DNA of 64,000 nucleotides from assembly GCA_964194625.1 (NCBI GenBank), contig CAXMNC010000130.1:1-64000 (forward strand), written 5' to 3'. Position numbers and translations under genes: made by a program. Shown here piece after piece: positions 24,537-32,707 of this stretch. Source of the stretch: SPGG2 sp964194625. Its GTDB lineage: Bacteria > Pseudomonadota > Gammaproteobacteria > Acidiferrobacterales > SPGG2. The notes below the pieces were generated by a model that saw only the letters and a program-made list of their open reading frames with translations, did no database searches and had not been told where the DNA came from. How positions within the stretch are numbered: the first letter of the stretch is position 1; each line of letters starts with the position of its first letter.

Positions 24537-24751
24537 GGCCTTACAAACCCCTATAATCTGTAGGTTATTACCGGGTTAGTCGCGCCCGGGAACCCAGCTG
24601 GCGCTAGCGCGCGCTGTCAGCGCCGAGCGGCCTTCTGTCCGAATTCGACCGTCAAAGGCCGGCGGCCACCTGGACATAGGCGTCTTATAGTCTAGTTTTA
24701 GAGGGCCCAACCTAAAACGGTTGTTGGTCGCCTCGTGAGCGGGAGGAGCTT

Positions 24752-24883
24752 TTGAAAAAAACACCGCGCACCCACGGCACACGGAAGCGTCGCGACGAGA
24801 TCGTCGGCAGCGATGTGATGGCAGGGCCGGGTTTAGACACTAGGAAGTGGTACCCCTCCCCAATATACGAGGATCAGGAATGA
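24752..24883 (+). CDS. Possible 43-residue protein
   Basis: TTG start five bases after a GGGAGGAG ribosome site; very basic N terminus (KKTPRTHGTRKRRDE), acidic C terminus. No family recognised. The good ribosome site is the only positive evidence. Confidence 0.25.
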   Translation: MKKTPRTHGTRKRRDEIVGSDVMAGPGLDTRKWYPSPIYEDQE

Positions 24884-24991
24884 TCCGCTAAATCCTGAAT
24901 GGAAACAGAATTGAGGGTGCGTAAGCACGCTCAAACAGCCGCTACAAGGAAAGAGCGGTGAACTCGGACGCACTTGCGTGCGCCCCATCCT

Positions 24992-25019
24992 GGATGCGCA
25001 CACGGATTCGTGCGCATCC
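24992..25019. repeat. 10-bp perfect hairpin in leader
   Basis: GGATGCGCAC and GTGCGCATCC flank an 8-base loop. There is no T-run after it, so it is unlikely to be a simple terminator. Confidence 0.6.
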
Positions 25020-25136
25020 ACTCATTTTCCCGGTCGCCGCTCAATATTTGACCCGGCGCCCGAAGCCACCGCGCTGATCGTACGCGATCGCGCGCCGGCG
25101 TTTTCGATTGCTGTTGAGAAGACCCGGAGTTCCGCG

Positions 25137-26036
25137 ATGTCACCCACAAAGTCTGTGTCTAAACGTACCGCTAAATGGCGGGTCACTAGCTGGCTTTCGC
25201 TTACCTTACTACTAGGCATCAGCGCTACATGTTCTATGAGCACTGCACGCATCGTGCCCGCAGTTCCAAAGGCGATCGCCAATCCGGCAGACGAGTACGT
25301 GCTTACCGCCGCGCCTGCGATGTCTATGACAATTGCACACCAAATTTACGGGCCTATCGTCGACTACCTGTCACAAGTTACGGGTAAACGGATCGTCTAC
25401 CGGCACTCGCCGGACTGGCGTACCTATCAACAAGCAATGCAACAGGGCGAATACGACCTCGTATTTGACGGTTCACATTTCGTTAGCTGGCGCATCTCGA
25501 GGCTGGAGCATGAGCCGTTGGTGAAGGTCGCACAGAAAGACATCTTTGTGGTGCTTGCATCGAGGCGCGATCATCAACTCAATTTGTTACAGGACCTGGC
25601 GGGGCGATCTGTGTGTGGTCACGCTCCGCCGCACTACGCGACACTACAGGTGTATTACGAGTTCGACAACCCGGCGCGCCAACCTGTGTTGATACGCGAG
25701 CAAAGCTGGCAAGCCATTTACCAAGCCATGATCACTGGCAAGTGCGATAGCGCCATAATGTCACTCGAAGCGTATCGCCAAGTAGATCCCGATAACCGGC
25801 ATGCCCGGATAGTATTTAAGAGCAAAGCAATACCCGGGCAGACATTAACAGCGGGGCCGCGCCTGTCTCCAGAAGATAAAGCGGCTATCACGCGTGCATT
25901 GTTATCGCCTGAAGGGCGTAAAGTTATGAAAAGACTACGTCAACAGCTTGGTACAACAAAAATTACGCGGGCGATAAAATCCGAGTACGCAGGTCTAGAC
26001 ACGATTCTTCACGGTGTGTGGGGTTTCAGTAGCTAG
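25137..26036 (+). CDS. PhnD-like periplasmic substrate-binding protein
   Basis: 299-residue exported protein with the fold of phosphate/phosphonate ABC-transporter binding proteins (PhnD family). A basic N terminus and hydrophobic signal segment (about 18-40) precede TAAPAMSMTIAHQIYGPIVDYL, the paired-lobe strand GEYDLVFDGSHFV, and DLAGRSVCGHAPPHYATLQ. The ATG at 25137 lies seven bases after a GGAG site; an upstream in-frame extension lacks a signal and is not preferred. No ABC permease or ATPase is adjacent, so it may serve a distant transporter or act as the sensory partner of a signalling protein. Ligand unknown. Confidence 0.82.
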   Translation: MSPTKSVSKRTAKWRVTSWLSLTLLLGISATCSMSTARIVPAVPKAIANPADEYVLTAAPAMSMTIAHQIYGPIVDYLSQVTGKRIVYRHSPDWRTYQQAMQQGEYDLVFDGSHFVSWRISRLEHEPLVKVAQKDIFVVLASRRDHQLNLLQDLAGRSVCGHAPPHYATLQVYYEFDNPARQPVLIREQSWQAIYQAMITGKCDSAIMSLEAYRQVDPDNRHARIVFKSKAIPGQTLTAGPRLSPEDKAAITRALLSPEGRKVMKRLRQQLGTTKITRAIKSEYAGLDTILHGVWGFSS

Positions 26037-26050
26037 AAGATCGGGCTCGA

Positions 26051-27295
26051 TTATCGGCGCTCTGGTGAAACGACTGACATACCTCGCGCTAATCGGGGTA
26101 AGTCCCCTTCCAAGCCCGCCGCTCGGCGCATGAACATATTCTTGACGGGCTGAATCGAATCGGTGACATCGAGACCAAGAGTGCGCACCCGCGCCACCGC
26201 CTCCATGGAATTACCGAATAGGCGCTTCAAGCCATCGGTGATTCCGAGCATGGCCAGATTGTCGCCTTTACGCCAGCGCTCATAACGACGCAACATTCGA
26301 AGCGAGCCGATGTCGCGCCCAGCGCCGTCGGCGTCAAGCAATACCTCGGCCAGCACCGCAGCGTCCAATAGTCCTAGGTTGACGCCCTGCCCCGCCAACG
26401 GGTGCACAGTGTGGGCAGCATCACCGATCAGCGCAATTCTTGAGTCTACGTAGCGCTTGGCATGCGCACGTTGTAAGGGAAAAGCGGCACGCGCACTTGT
26501 CGCCACGACGGCGCCGAGTCTATCGCTGAAGGCAGTTGCCAGGGCCTCGAGAAACTGGGCGTCGTCATGGGCAAGCAAGACATCAGCTTGCTCCGAGTCC
26601 ACTGACCAAACAATTGAGCATCGTCCATCAGCCAGTGGCAGAAATGCCAGCGGGCCGGTCGAGAGAAACCGTTGCCAGGCTGTATTCTTGTGGGATTTTT
26701 CGGTGGCGACGGTGGCAACGATAGCCTGTTGTGCATAACCCCAGGCGGTAAGGTCGATGCCGGCCTGTTGCCGTACTCGCGACCGCGGGCCATCGGCACC
26801 AATCACAACACTCGCACCAATCTGTGTGCCGTCGGTTAATCGCAGCGTTACCCGCGAGTCGGCGACATCGATGGTGTCGACATCTCGTGGACAACACAGC
26901 TGCACGTTGCTGCAACACCCAATACGCTCTATCAACGCCGCTCGGATAGCGTTGTTCTCAATAATGTAGGCCAGATGCGGTTCACCGATATCGGCGCTAT
27001 CAAAGTGTATGGCGCCGGTACCGCCCGCATCCCAAACATGCATTTGTTCCACTGGACATACACGCTCTTGAACGATGCCGGCCCAGGCCCCCACCCCATC
27101 AAGAATCACACGCGAACCGGGGGTAATCGCGCTCACGCGGAGATCATAATCCCCGGTCGGCGCCGATAATGGTTGCGTATGTTCAACTACCGCGATACGT
27201 AACTTCGAGACCGCCAACGCACAGGCTAGGGTTGCACCAACGATTCCAGCGCCGACAATAACAACATCGTAATCAGTGTTTGTAGATCGGGTCAT
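26051..27295 (-). CDS. FAD-dependent ubiquinone-ring hydroxylase, UbiI/UbiF-like
   Basis: 414-residue flavoprotein monooxygenase of the UbiH/VisC family, adding a hydroxyl to the ubiquinone precursor ring. It has the FAD dinucleotide motif VVIVGAGIVGATLACAL at the N terminus, VIGADGPRSRVRQ, and the family GDAAHTVHPLAGQGVNLG. The MHVWDAGGTGAIHFD segment is typical of UbiI/UbiF-type members. The ATG at 27295 is chosen over an upstream Met because it sits immediately before the FAD motif. It follows ubiH by four bases in a pepP-ubiH-ubiI style arrangement. Which ring position it modifies cannot be settled from motifs. Confidence 0.9.
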   Translation of the reverse strand: MTRSTNTDYDVVIVGAGIVGATLACALAVSKLRIAVVEHTQPLSAPTGDYDLRVSAITPGSRVILDGVGAWAGIVQERVCPVEQMHVWDAGGTGAIHFDSADIGEPHLAYIIENNAIRAALIERIGCCSNVQLCCPRDVDTIDVADSRVTLRLTDGTQIGASVVIGADGPRSRVRQQAGIDLTAWGYAQQAIVATVATEKSHKNTAWQRFLSTGPLAFLPLADGRCSIVWSVDSEQADVLLAHDDAQFLEALATAFSDRLGAVVATSARAAFPLQRAHAKRYVDSRIALIGDAAHTVHPLAGQGVNLGLLDAAVLAEVLLDADGAGRDIGSLRMLRRYERWRKGDNLAMLGITDGLKRLFGNSMEAVARVRTLGLDVTDSIQPVKNMFMRRAAGLEGDLPRLARGMSVVSPERR

Positions 27296-27299
27296 AAAG

Positions 27300-28532
27300 C
27301 TAAATGCTTTCCATGGGCAGCCCACGTGCAAGCCTGGGCAACGGTCCGGCTAGACCGCTGGTTCGACGAATCAAAAAACGCTTGAGTGGCGGGAGTAAGT
27401 CGGTAGCCATAAGACCAAGGTTGCGCGCAACCGCGACCGGCATAAAGGAGTTGGAGAACAAACGAATCAGACCGTCGGTAAAGGCAGTAACCGCGCGCGT
27501 GTCACGTTGACGCCAGCTTAGGTACTTGCCTACAACATGGGCATCGCCGATATCTCGACCACCACGGGCTGCTTCTACCAGTATTTGCGATAGGGTTGCC
27601 ACATCACGCAGGCCTAGATTAAAACCTTGTCCCGCCACCGGGTGCACGGTGTGGGCGGCGTTTCCAACCAACGCCAGCCGCGCGCGCACGTCCCGATCGA
27701 CACGCGTAAGCACAAGCGGATAAGCCACCCGCTTGCCGACCTCGAGAAACTGCCCTAAGCGATCGCCGAAGCGTTCTTGCAGTTGCTGCAAAAACATGGC
27801 CTCGTCCCAGACCATAATCGAATCGGCCTGTTGCCGATGGGTGCTCCAGACGACGGTGCAACGCTGATCTTGCATCGGCAATAGTGCCAATGGCCCGCTG
27901 TCGGTAAAGCGTTCATACGCCACATTGTGGTGGGGCGCCTCAGGCGTCACGGTCGCAACAATGGCAGTCTGATCATAGTCGATCTCGTGGGCGTCGATAC
28001 CGGCGAGCGAGCGCACACGCGAACGACCCCCATCGGCTCCAACTAGTAGACGAGCACTAACCTTACGCTCACGGTTGGCATGTTTGACGGTAATCGAGAC
28101 CGAATCGACACTGAATACCAGGTCTTTCATCGCAGCGGGGCTGATAAGATCGATGGACTCGAGGTCTTGAACTGCGTGATACAACACCGCGGCGAGCGCA
28201 GTCGTTTGCACGACGTATCCCAATGCATCGATGCCCGCGTCTGTCGCATCGAGTCTGGTAATTCCGAATCGTCCACGATCAGAAATATGGATTCGTTTGA
28301 TAGGCGTTACGTTCTGCGCCGCGATCTGCGACCACAAACCCATACCCTCGAATATCCGCCTAGACCCGTAGGCCAGCGCCAATGTGCGGCCCTCCTGGTT
28401 TGGCGCTACCGGTGGCTGCCATTTCTTGGCCTCTATAACCGCTATCCGAAAGCCACTACGCCCGAGCGCGCTAGCGAGGCTCATGCCCACGAGTCCACCA
28501 CCTACGATCACTATGTCGTAATCATTTTGCAT
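27300..28532 (-). CDS. ubiH: 2-octaprenyl-6-methoxyphenol hydroxylase
   Basis: 410-residue FAD monooxygenase. The N-terminal IVIVGGGLVGMSLASALG binds FAD, GADGGRSRVRSLAG is the second dinucleotide motif, and GNAAHTVHPVAGQGFNLG the third. IHISDRGRFGITRLDATDAGIDALGYVV is the UbiH-type signature, which separates it from the neighbouring paralogue. It lies between pepP (upstream, about 730 bases away) and the ubiI-like gene, the order known from enteric bacteria. It acts at the cytoplasmic membrane in aerobic ubiquinone synthesis. Confidence 0.92.
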   Translation of the reverse strand: MQNDYDIVIVGGGLVGMSLASALGRSGFRIAVIEAKKWQPPVAPNQEGRTLALAYGSRRIFEGMGLWSQIAAQNVTPIKRIHISDRGRFGITRLDATDAGIDALGYVVQTTALAAVLYHAVQDLESIDLISPAAMKDLVFSVDSVSITVKHANRERKVSARLLVGADGGRSRVRSLAGIDAHEIDYDQTAIVATVTPEAPHHNVAYERFTDSGPLALLPMQDQRCTVVWSTHRQQADSIMVWDEAMFLQQLQERFGDRLGQFLEVGKRVAYPLVLTRVDRDVRARLALVGNAAHTVHPVAGQGFNLGLRDVATLSQILVEAARGGRDIGDAHVVGKYLSWRQRDTRAVTAFTDGLIRLFSNSFMPVAVARNLGLMATDLLPPLKRFLIRRTSGLAGPLPRLARGLPMESI

Positions 28533-28743
28533 GCCGATCTATTGCCGCTCGTTGTCAGTGTCCAAACGCGATTGTAGCCATAACCAAAAGCTAGGGTACA
28601 CGCAACAATCAAGGTGCTGCCAGTCCACCGGGGGCCAGGGGTTGACATCTTAAGTAGTTAGGATTATTTTCCCAATTATCAAAATATACGCAAATACCCG
28701 CCCATGTCCCTAGGGGTGGCGAAAACGAGGCAGGGAGCCAACC

Positions 28744-29215
28744 ATGACCGCATACAACCGTAAACAACTAGGCTATTCACTAACTGCCCTGCCGGCGCCT
28801 GGCTGCTGCTAATGGCCGCCGCGCCGGTAACGGCGGCTGACACCGTCAGCCCGCCGGCTACCATCCAAACCAGCGAAAACACCGCCGAGTCGCCATCGCC
28901 ACACCTACCCCGCTGGTTGCGACAGTTGCTGCGTGTATCGCCGGCGAACGCCGCGGCGACAACAAATGCCTCCCGATTCGTTGGCCAATCCATCGCCGGT
29001 AATCTGAAGCCGGGTGAGACGCGCCGAGTGTCGGTCACTATGCGCAACACCGGTATCAGCGCCTGGGCCCGGGCTGGTAGTTACAAACTCGGTACGCAAA
29101 ATCCAAAAGACAATCGATTATGGACCGGAGTACACGCATCCACCTGTCACCCGTCGATAATGTTCGGCCAGGGTTGGTGAGGTTAGACGATCTTCTAAGA
29201 ACACGTATTGAATAG
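28744..29215 (+). pseudogene. Frameshifted secreted protein with NBR1-like Ig domain
   Basis: Begins at an ATG after AGGGAG. The first frame gives MTAYNRKQLGYSLTAL and then stops. A shift near 28785 opens a second frame that completes the signal peptide (AWLLLMAAAPVTAAD) and carries ETRRVSVTMRNTGISAWARA and NPKDNRLWTG. A second shift near 29125 restores TRIHLSPVDNVRPGLV. The combined product resembles the start of bacterial secreted proteins with a Trp-rich 'NTGxxxW' Ig-like (NBR1-type) domain. At least two frameshifts and a short tail make it a remnant. Confidence 0.65.
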
Positions 29216-29233
29216 GTAAGCGGACAGCAGGAT

Positions 29234-29263
29234 GGCGGGCAACGAAATCAACCGTTGCCCGCC
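29234..29263. terminator. 11-bp hairpin after pepP
   Basis: Perfect GGCGGGCAACG/CGTTGCCCGCC stem with an 8-base loop, two bases beyond the pepP stop. No U-tract on either strand, so it is a probable 3' stabilising or weak terminator element. Confidence 0.6.
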
Positions 29264-29265
29264 GG

Positions 29266-30570
29266 TTATTGATTCATTAGCGCCTCAATATCATCGATCG
29301 ACTTCGGTACCTCACGGGTGAGTACCTCATTACCCTCGCGGGTTACCAACACATCGTCCTCGATGCGAATACCTATGTTCCACCAGCGCGCGTCAACCCC
29401 TTTGCTTTCGGCTGGGATGTAAACGCCAGGCTCGACGGTCATCGTCATTCCCGGCTCCAACAATCGCCAGATGTCATCTACCTTGTAATCACCCACATCG
29501 TGGACGTCCATGCCCAACCAATGACCAGTACGGTGCATATAGAATTGCTTATAGGTCTCGTCGCTTATGAGGTCATCGGCACTGCCTTTAAGTAGGCCTA
29601 TATCAACAAACCCTTCGGTAAGTATGCGCACGGCTGTTTCATGCGGATTATTCCATTGATTCTTGGGTTTAACCTGATCGATGGCGGCGAGCTGGGCCGC
29701 TAGCACGATCTCATACACAGCCCGTTGCTCGCCGCTGAACTTTCCGTTGACTGGGAATGTGCGTGTAATATCCGCCGCATAGCAATCGATTTCGGCGCCG
29801 GCATCGATTAGCAGTAGATCACCATCCTTGAGTTCGGCGTCGTTTTGCGTGTAGTGCAAGATGCAGCTATTTGCGCCACCGCCGACGATTGGTGGGTAAG
29901 CGGGAAATGCACTACCGTTGCGCTTAAAAATGTACAACAACTCGGCTTCTATTTCGTATTCCATCATACCGGGCCGACACGTCTGCATTGCGCGCTTATG
30001 CGCTTGCGCAGAAATCTTGCAAGCCCGCTTCATCACGCGAATATCTTCTGGCCGCTTATATAAGCGCATTTCATGCAGGATGTGATTCAGGTCAACGAAT
30101 TCGCCAGGGGCCTTCACGCCGGCGCGTGATTTGTCACGCACTTCGTTCACCCAACCCATGAGCCGGGCGTCAAACTCCCGATACCGACCCATACTGTAAA
30201 AAACCTTGTCACAGTTCTCGAGCAGGCCCGGCAAGATCTCATCGATATCGTCGATGGGGAAGGCATCGTCGGCACCGTAGATATCTTTTGCGCCCTGCAG
30301 GCCAGCACGCTTTCCGTCCCAAATCTCTTTGTCTGCGTTCTTTTCGCGGCAAAATAGAATATATTCACCATTAGCACGCCCGGGGACTACCACCGCCACC
30401 GCCTCCGGTTCTGGGAAATTAGTGACATAGTAAAAGTCGCTATCGGGCCGAAATGGGAAGTTCACATCGCGGTTGCGGTTGCGGATAGGCGCAGTCGGGA
30501 GAATAGCCACCCCGCCCCCCATTTGGTCCATGACGTCACGGCGCCGCTTTTCGACGAATTTGGTGTCCAT
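29266..30570 (-). CDS. pepP: Xaa-Pro aminopeptidase (aminopeptidase P)
   Basis: 434-residue M24B metallopeptidase that releases N-terminal residues preceding proline. An N-terminal creatinase-like domain (about 1-170, with NRDVNFPFRPDSDFYYVTNFPEPEAV) precedes the pita-bread domain. Metal ligands are visible as LLIDAGAEIDCYAADITRTFPV (two Asp), HRTGHWLGMDVHDVG (His), TVEPGVYI (Glu) and GIRIEDDVLV (Glu). The gene opens the minus-strand group pepP, ubiH, ubiI-like; no YgfB homologue is present. Cytoplasmic, complete. Confidence 0.95.
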   Translation of the reverse strand: MDTKFVEKRRRDVMDQMGGGVAILPTAPIRNRNRDVNFPFRPDSDFYYVTNFPEPEAVAVVVPGRANGEYILFCREKNADKEIWDGKRAGLQGAKDIYGADDAFPIDDIDEILPGLLENCDKVFYSMGRYREFDARLMGWVNEVRDKSRAGVKAPGEFVDLNHILHEMRLYKRPEDIRVMKRACKISAQAHKRAMQTCRPGMMEYEIEAELLYIFKRNGSAFPAYPPIVGGGANSCILHYTQNDAELKDGDLLLIDAGAEIDCYAADITRTFPVNGKFSGEQRAVYEIVLAAQLAAIDQVKPKNQWNNPHETAVRILTEGFVDIGLLKGSADDLISDETYKQFYMHRTGHWLGMDVHDVGDYKVDDIWRLLEPGMTMTVEPGVYIPAESKGVDARWWNIGIRIEDDVLVTREGNEVLTREVPKSIDDIEALMNQ

Positions 30571-30727
30571 TCCCTACATTATGCCCGAACTATCGGCACG
30601 TAAGCGACGCACTCGACGAAGTGGTTGTGACGTTTGTCGACGAAGAACAGGGGGATATAGGGTTAACAGCGTTAATACCTGGCTGCCGAACCGCTAATTA
30701 TAACACCCAAAAAAGGTAGAGAAACCG

Positions 30728-30756
30728 TTGACCCAGGTCGAAGTCAGTCCTATATT
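30728..30756 (+). promoter_or_regulatory. Sigma70 promoter of the zapB-like/zapA operon
   Basis: TTGACC, a 17-base spacer, then TATATT. It ends 34 bases before the zapB-like GTG start. Confidence 0.78.
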
Positions 30757-30790
30757 TTATTGAAAATAAAGTGATTGTCGAGGAACAGGC

Positions 30791-31003
30791 GTGGACGGTA
30801 ACAAAGATGATATCAAGGACCTAGAGGGTCGAATCGACCAGCTGATCGATGTCTGTCAATATCTCAGGCAGGAGAACAGCTCGCTCAAGTCAGAGAATCA
30901 GGGTCTGACGGGCGAGCACACCAAACTTGTAGAGAAAACCCGACTTGCGAGAAGTCGCATTGAGGACATGATTGGACGTCTCAAAGCGCTGGAGCGCGGC
31001 TGA
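30791..31003 (+). CDS. ZapB-like coiled-coil protein (TIGR02449 type)
   Basis: 70-residue protein that is almost entirely coiled coil (heptads through LEGRIDQLIDVCQYLRQEN to RIEDMIGRLKALERG). Small proteins of this type precede zapA in many gammaproteobacteria and are thought to link ZapA/FtsZ structures, by analogy with ZapB. The start is GTG behind AGGAACAG. The stop is 10 bases before the zapA start, so the genes are coupled. A specific function is inferred from position only. Confidence 0.85.
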   Translation: MDGNKDDIKDLEGRIDQLIDVCQYLRQENSSLKSENQGLTGEHTKLVEKTRLARSRIEDMIGRLKALERG

Positions 31004-31013
31004 GGTGAAGGCG

Positions 31014-31301
31014 GTGCAGGACGGCATAAGCGTCAATATTATGGGGAAGGAATTTATGGTCGCCTGCCCGGAAGACGAGCGCGAGGCACTGTCGGCGGCG
31101 GCAAGCTTTCTCGACCGCAAGATGCGCGAGATCCAAGACAGCGGCAAAGTCATTGGCACTGAGCGCTGTGCCGTCATGGCTGCGCTAAATATCACCAACG
31201 ATCTGTTGGACTTACGCCAACGCGAAACATTCGCGCCTGACGTCAATCAGAAGTTGCGATTTCTACAGAATAAGATCGACGCTGTTCTACGTCAGGAATA
31301 G
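31014..31301 (+). CDS. zapA: Cell division protein ZapA
   Basis: 95-residue FtsZ-associated protein that promotes Z-ring bundling. An N-terminal globular part contains VNIMGKEFMVACPEDEREAL and a C-terminal coiled coil runs from LDRKMREI to LRFLQNKIDAVL, as in other ZapA proteins. The GTG at 31014 is preferred because GAGGTG lies five bases upstream; another GTG at 31005 would add three residues. 6S RNA and the folate cyclo-ligase follow, the conserved gammaproteobacterial order. Confidence 0.92.
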   Translation: MQDGISVNIMGKEFMVACPEDEREALSAAASFLDRKMREIQDSGKVIGTERCAVMAALNITNDLLDLRQRETFAPDVNQKLRFLQNKIDAVLRQE

Positions 31302-31321
31302 TAACTCAATTCCACAGCGTT

Positions 31322-31349
31322 TTGGTTCGGGGCCATATAGGGTTATTAT
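31322..31349 (+). promoter_or_regulatory. 6S RNA promoter
   Basis: TTGGTT, a 16-base spacer and TATTAT, ending seven bases before the 5' strand of the 6S terminal stem. Confidence 0.65.
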
Positions 31350-31355
31350 GGAAGT

Positions 31356-31545
31356 GCGCCCCCTGCGGTGTTCGTATCGTTCTATGAAGTCCTTAGAACC
31401 TAATGCTCTGTTTCGGGGAGCCGAATCGTTGATGCTGTTGCGCATGTCCGCCTTGCAGCGGAAAGCCTGAAGCCTCGCTGAGGCACCCCACTTGAACCAT
31501 ACGGTTCAAGGCGCAAGAGCGAGACGGCACATGCGGGGGGCGCCT
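31356..31545 (+). ncRNA. ssrS: 6S RNA
   Basis: About 190 nt between zapA and the 5-formyl-THF cyclo-ligase gene, the conserved ssrS position. The ends form a long closing stem (GCGCCCCCTGCGGTGT at 31356 with ACATGCGGGGGGCGC ending at 31543). A large central bubble separates it from internal helices, including a perfect hairpin CTTGAACC-ATAC-GGTTCAAG at 31492-31511. 6S RNA mimics an open promoter and sequesters sigma70 RNA polymerase in stationary phase. Exact ends are estimated from the stem. Confidence 0.88.
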
Positions 31546-31575
31546 TGTTTGCTCTACTATTCTTAAGTTCTATCG

Positions 31576-32175
31576 TTGCCCGCAAAAAACACTAAAGCTG
31601 ATTTGCGCCGACGCTTGCGCGCCCAGCGAGCTGCGCTCTCACCCGCCGAGCAGATGCTTGCAAGCGAGCGGCTTACGTTTAATGTTACACATTCGCACCT
31701 TTTTCGTGTAAGTCGACGAATCTCTTGCTACCTTGCCAATGACGGAGAAATCGATCCGCACGCAATCATGGAACGCATGTGGGACATGCGCAAAACCTGT
31801 TATCTTCCCGTGCTGTCGCGCCTTAGTGGTGATTACCTGTGGTTTGCGCCGGCAGAACCGGGTACATCTTTAGCACAAAACCGCTTTGGCATACCCGAAC
31901 CGGTGGTCCCAGCCAGAGATCTCGTGCGCGCACAACAGCTCGATCTTGTTCTTTTACCCTTGGTCGGTTTTGACGAAAGCGGTAACCGTCTCGGCATGGG
32001 TGGTGGTTTCTACGACCACAGTCTATCGTTCTTGCGCAATCGAAAAATATGGCGAAAACCAAATCTAGTCGGCATTGCTCACGACTTTCAGCGCGTCGAC
32101 AGCCTTGAGGCAAAACCCTGGGACATGCCGCTTGAGGCAGTCATAACCGACCGGGCTGTCTACACAATGTGTTAG
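31576..32175 (+). CDS. 5-formyltetrahydrofolate cyclo-ligase
   Basis: 199-residue enzyme (Fau/YgfA/MTHFS family) converting 5-formyl-THF to 5,10-methenyl-THF with ATP. Motifs are the basic N terminus LRRRLRAQRAALSPAE, ISCYLANDGEIDPHAIM, the folate/ATP segment LGMGGGFYDHSL, and WDMPLEAVITD near the end. The start is taken at a TTG because relatives begin there and no ATG or GTG fits, but no clear ribosome site precedes it. It lies 30 bases after 6S RNA and is probably processed from the same transcript, as in E. coli. Confidence 0.92.
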   Translation: MPAKNTKADLRRRLRAQRAALSPAEQMLASERLTFNVTHSHLFRVSRRISCYLANDGEIDPHAIMERMWDMRKTCYLPVLSRLSGDYLWFAPAEPGTSLAQNRFGIPEPVVPARDLVRAQQLDLVLLPLVGFDESGNRLGMGGGFYDHSLSFLRNRKIWRKPNLVGIAHDFQRVDSLEAKPWDMPLEAVITDRAVYTMC

Positions 32176-32220
32176 GCCAAGCTGGCACAATCCCGTTCTT
32201 GTAAGTAATGGAATAAACTC

Positions 32221-32682
32221 ATGCGCTATTGGTTGATGAAGTCCGAACCGAGCACCTATGGCATCGATCAACTTGCGGCCGCGCGTCGCAAAACAGATCA
32301 CTGGGACGGTGTTCGCAACTATCAGGCGCGCAACTTCATGCGCGAGATGAAGATAGGTGACCAAGCATTTTTCTATCATTCGAACTGCGCAGAGCCCGGT
32401 GTCGTTGGAATTGTTGAGATCGCAGGCGAACACTACCCGGATTTCACCGCGTTCGATCCCAAGAGTCCTTACTATGACACTAAGAGTAGCGCCAGTAATC
32501 CCCGCTGGTATATGGTAGATGTGCGCTTTGTCCGCAAGATAAAAAAGACAATTCCACTCAGTGAGATAAAACAGAACCCATTGCTAAAAGAACTACGCCT
32601 AGTCAGACGTGGCAATCGTCTCTCGGTAATGCCGGTGACAGCCAAAGAATGGAAGGCTATTCTTAAGATGGAGAAACGCTAA
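32221..32682 (+). CDS. EVE-domain protein
   Basis: 153-residue single EVE (PUA-like/YTH-related) domain. The family start MRYWLMKSEPSTYGIDQL, the WDGVRNYQARNFMREM segment, FFYHSNCAEPGVVGIVEI and the aromatic-lined YYDTKSS...WYMVDVRFV are all visible. EVE domains are proposed to read modified bases in nucleic acids; a cellular role here is not established. It lies between the folate cyclo-ligase (45 bases) and the cyclophilin gene (25 bases) on the same strand, so it is likely cotranscribed. The first ATG is used. Confidence 0.92.
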   Translation: MRYWLMKSEPSTYGIDQLAAARRKTDHWDGVRNYQARNFMREMKIGDQAFFYHSNCAEPGVVGIVEIAGEHYPDFTAFDPKSPYYDTKSSASNPRWYMVDVRFVRKIKKTIPLSEIKQNPLLKELRLVRRGNRLSVMPVTAKEWKAILKMEKR

Positions 32683-32707
32683 TCGCCTTTAATACCAGCT
32701 TATCCCC

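Larger units (their letters stand above)
24537..25136. other. 600-base leader region with hairpins
   Basis: No clear gene apart from one weak small frame (24752-24883). Between about 24900 and 25020 there are several short GTGCG/CGCAC inverted elements, the best at 24992-25019. A structured 5' leader of the downstream binding-protein gene is possible, but I recognise no riboswitch class. Confidence 0.5.

Noticed and set aside
32171..32177. GTTAGGC core-like heptamer at the end of the folate cyclo-ligase gene
   Set aside because: Single heptamer, no partner arm, and a conserved vertical gene neighbourhood; taken as chance.
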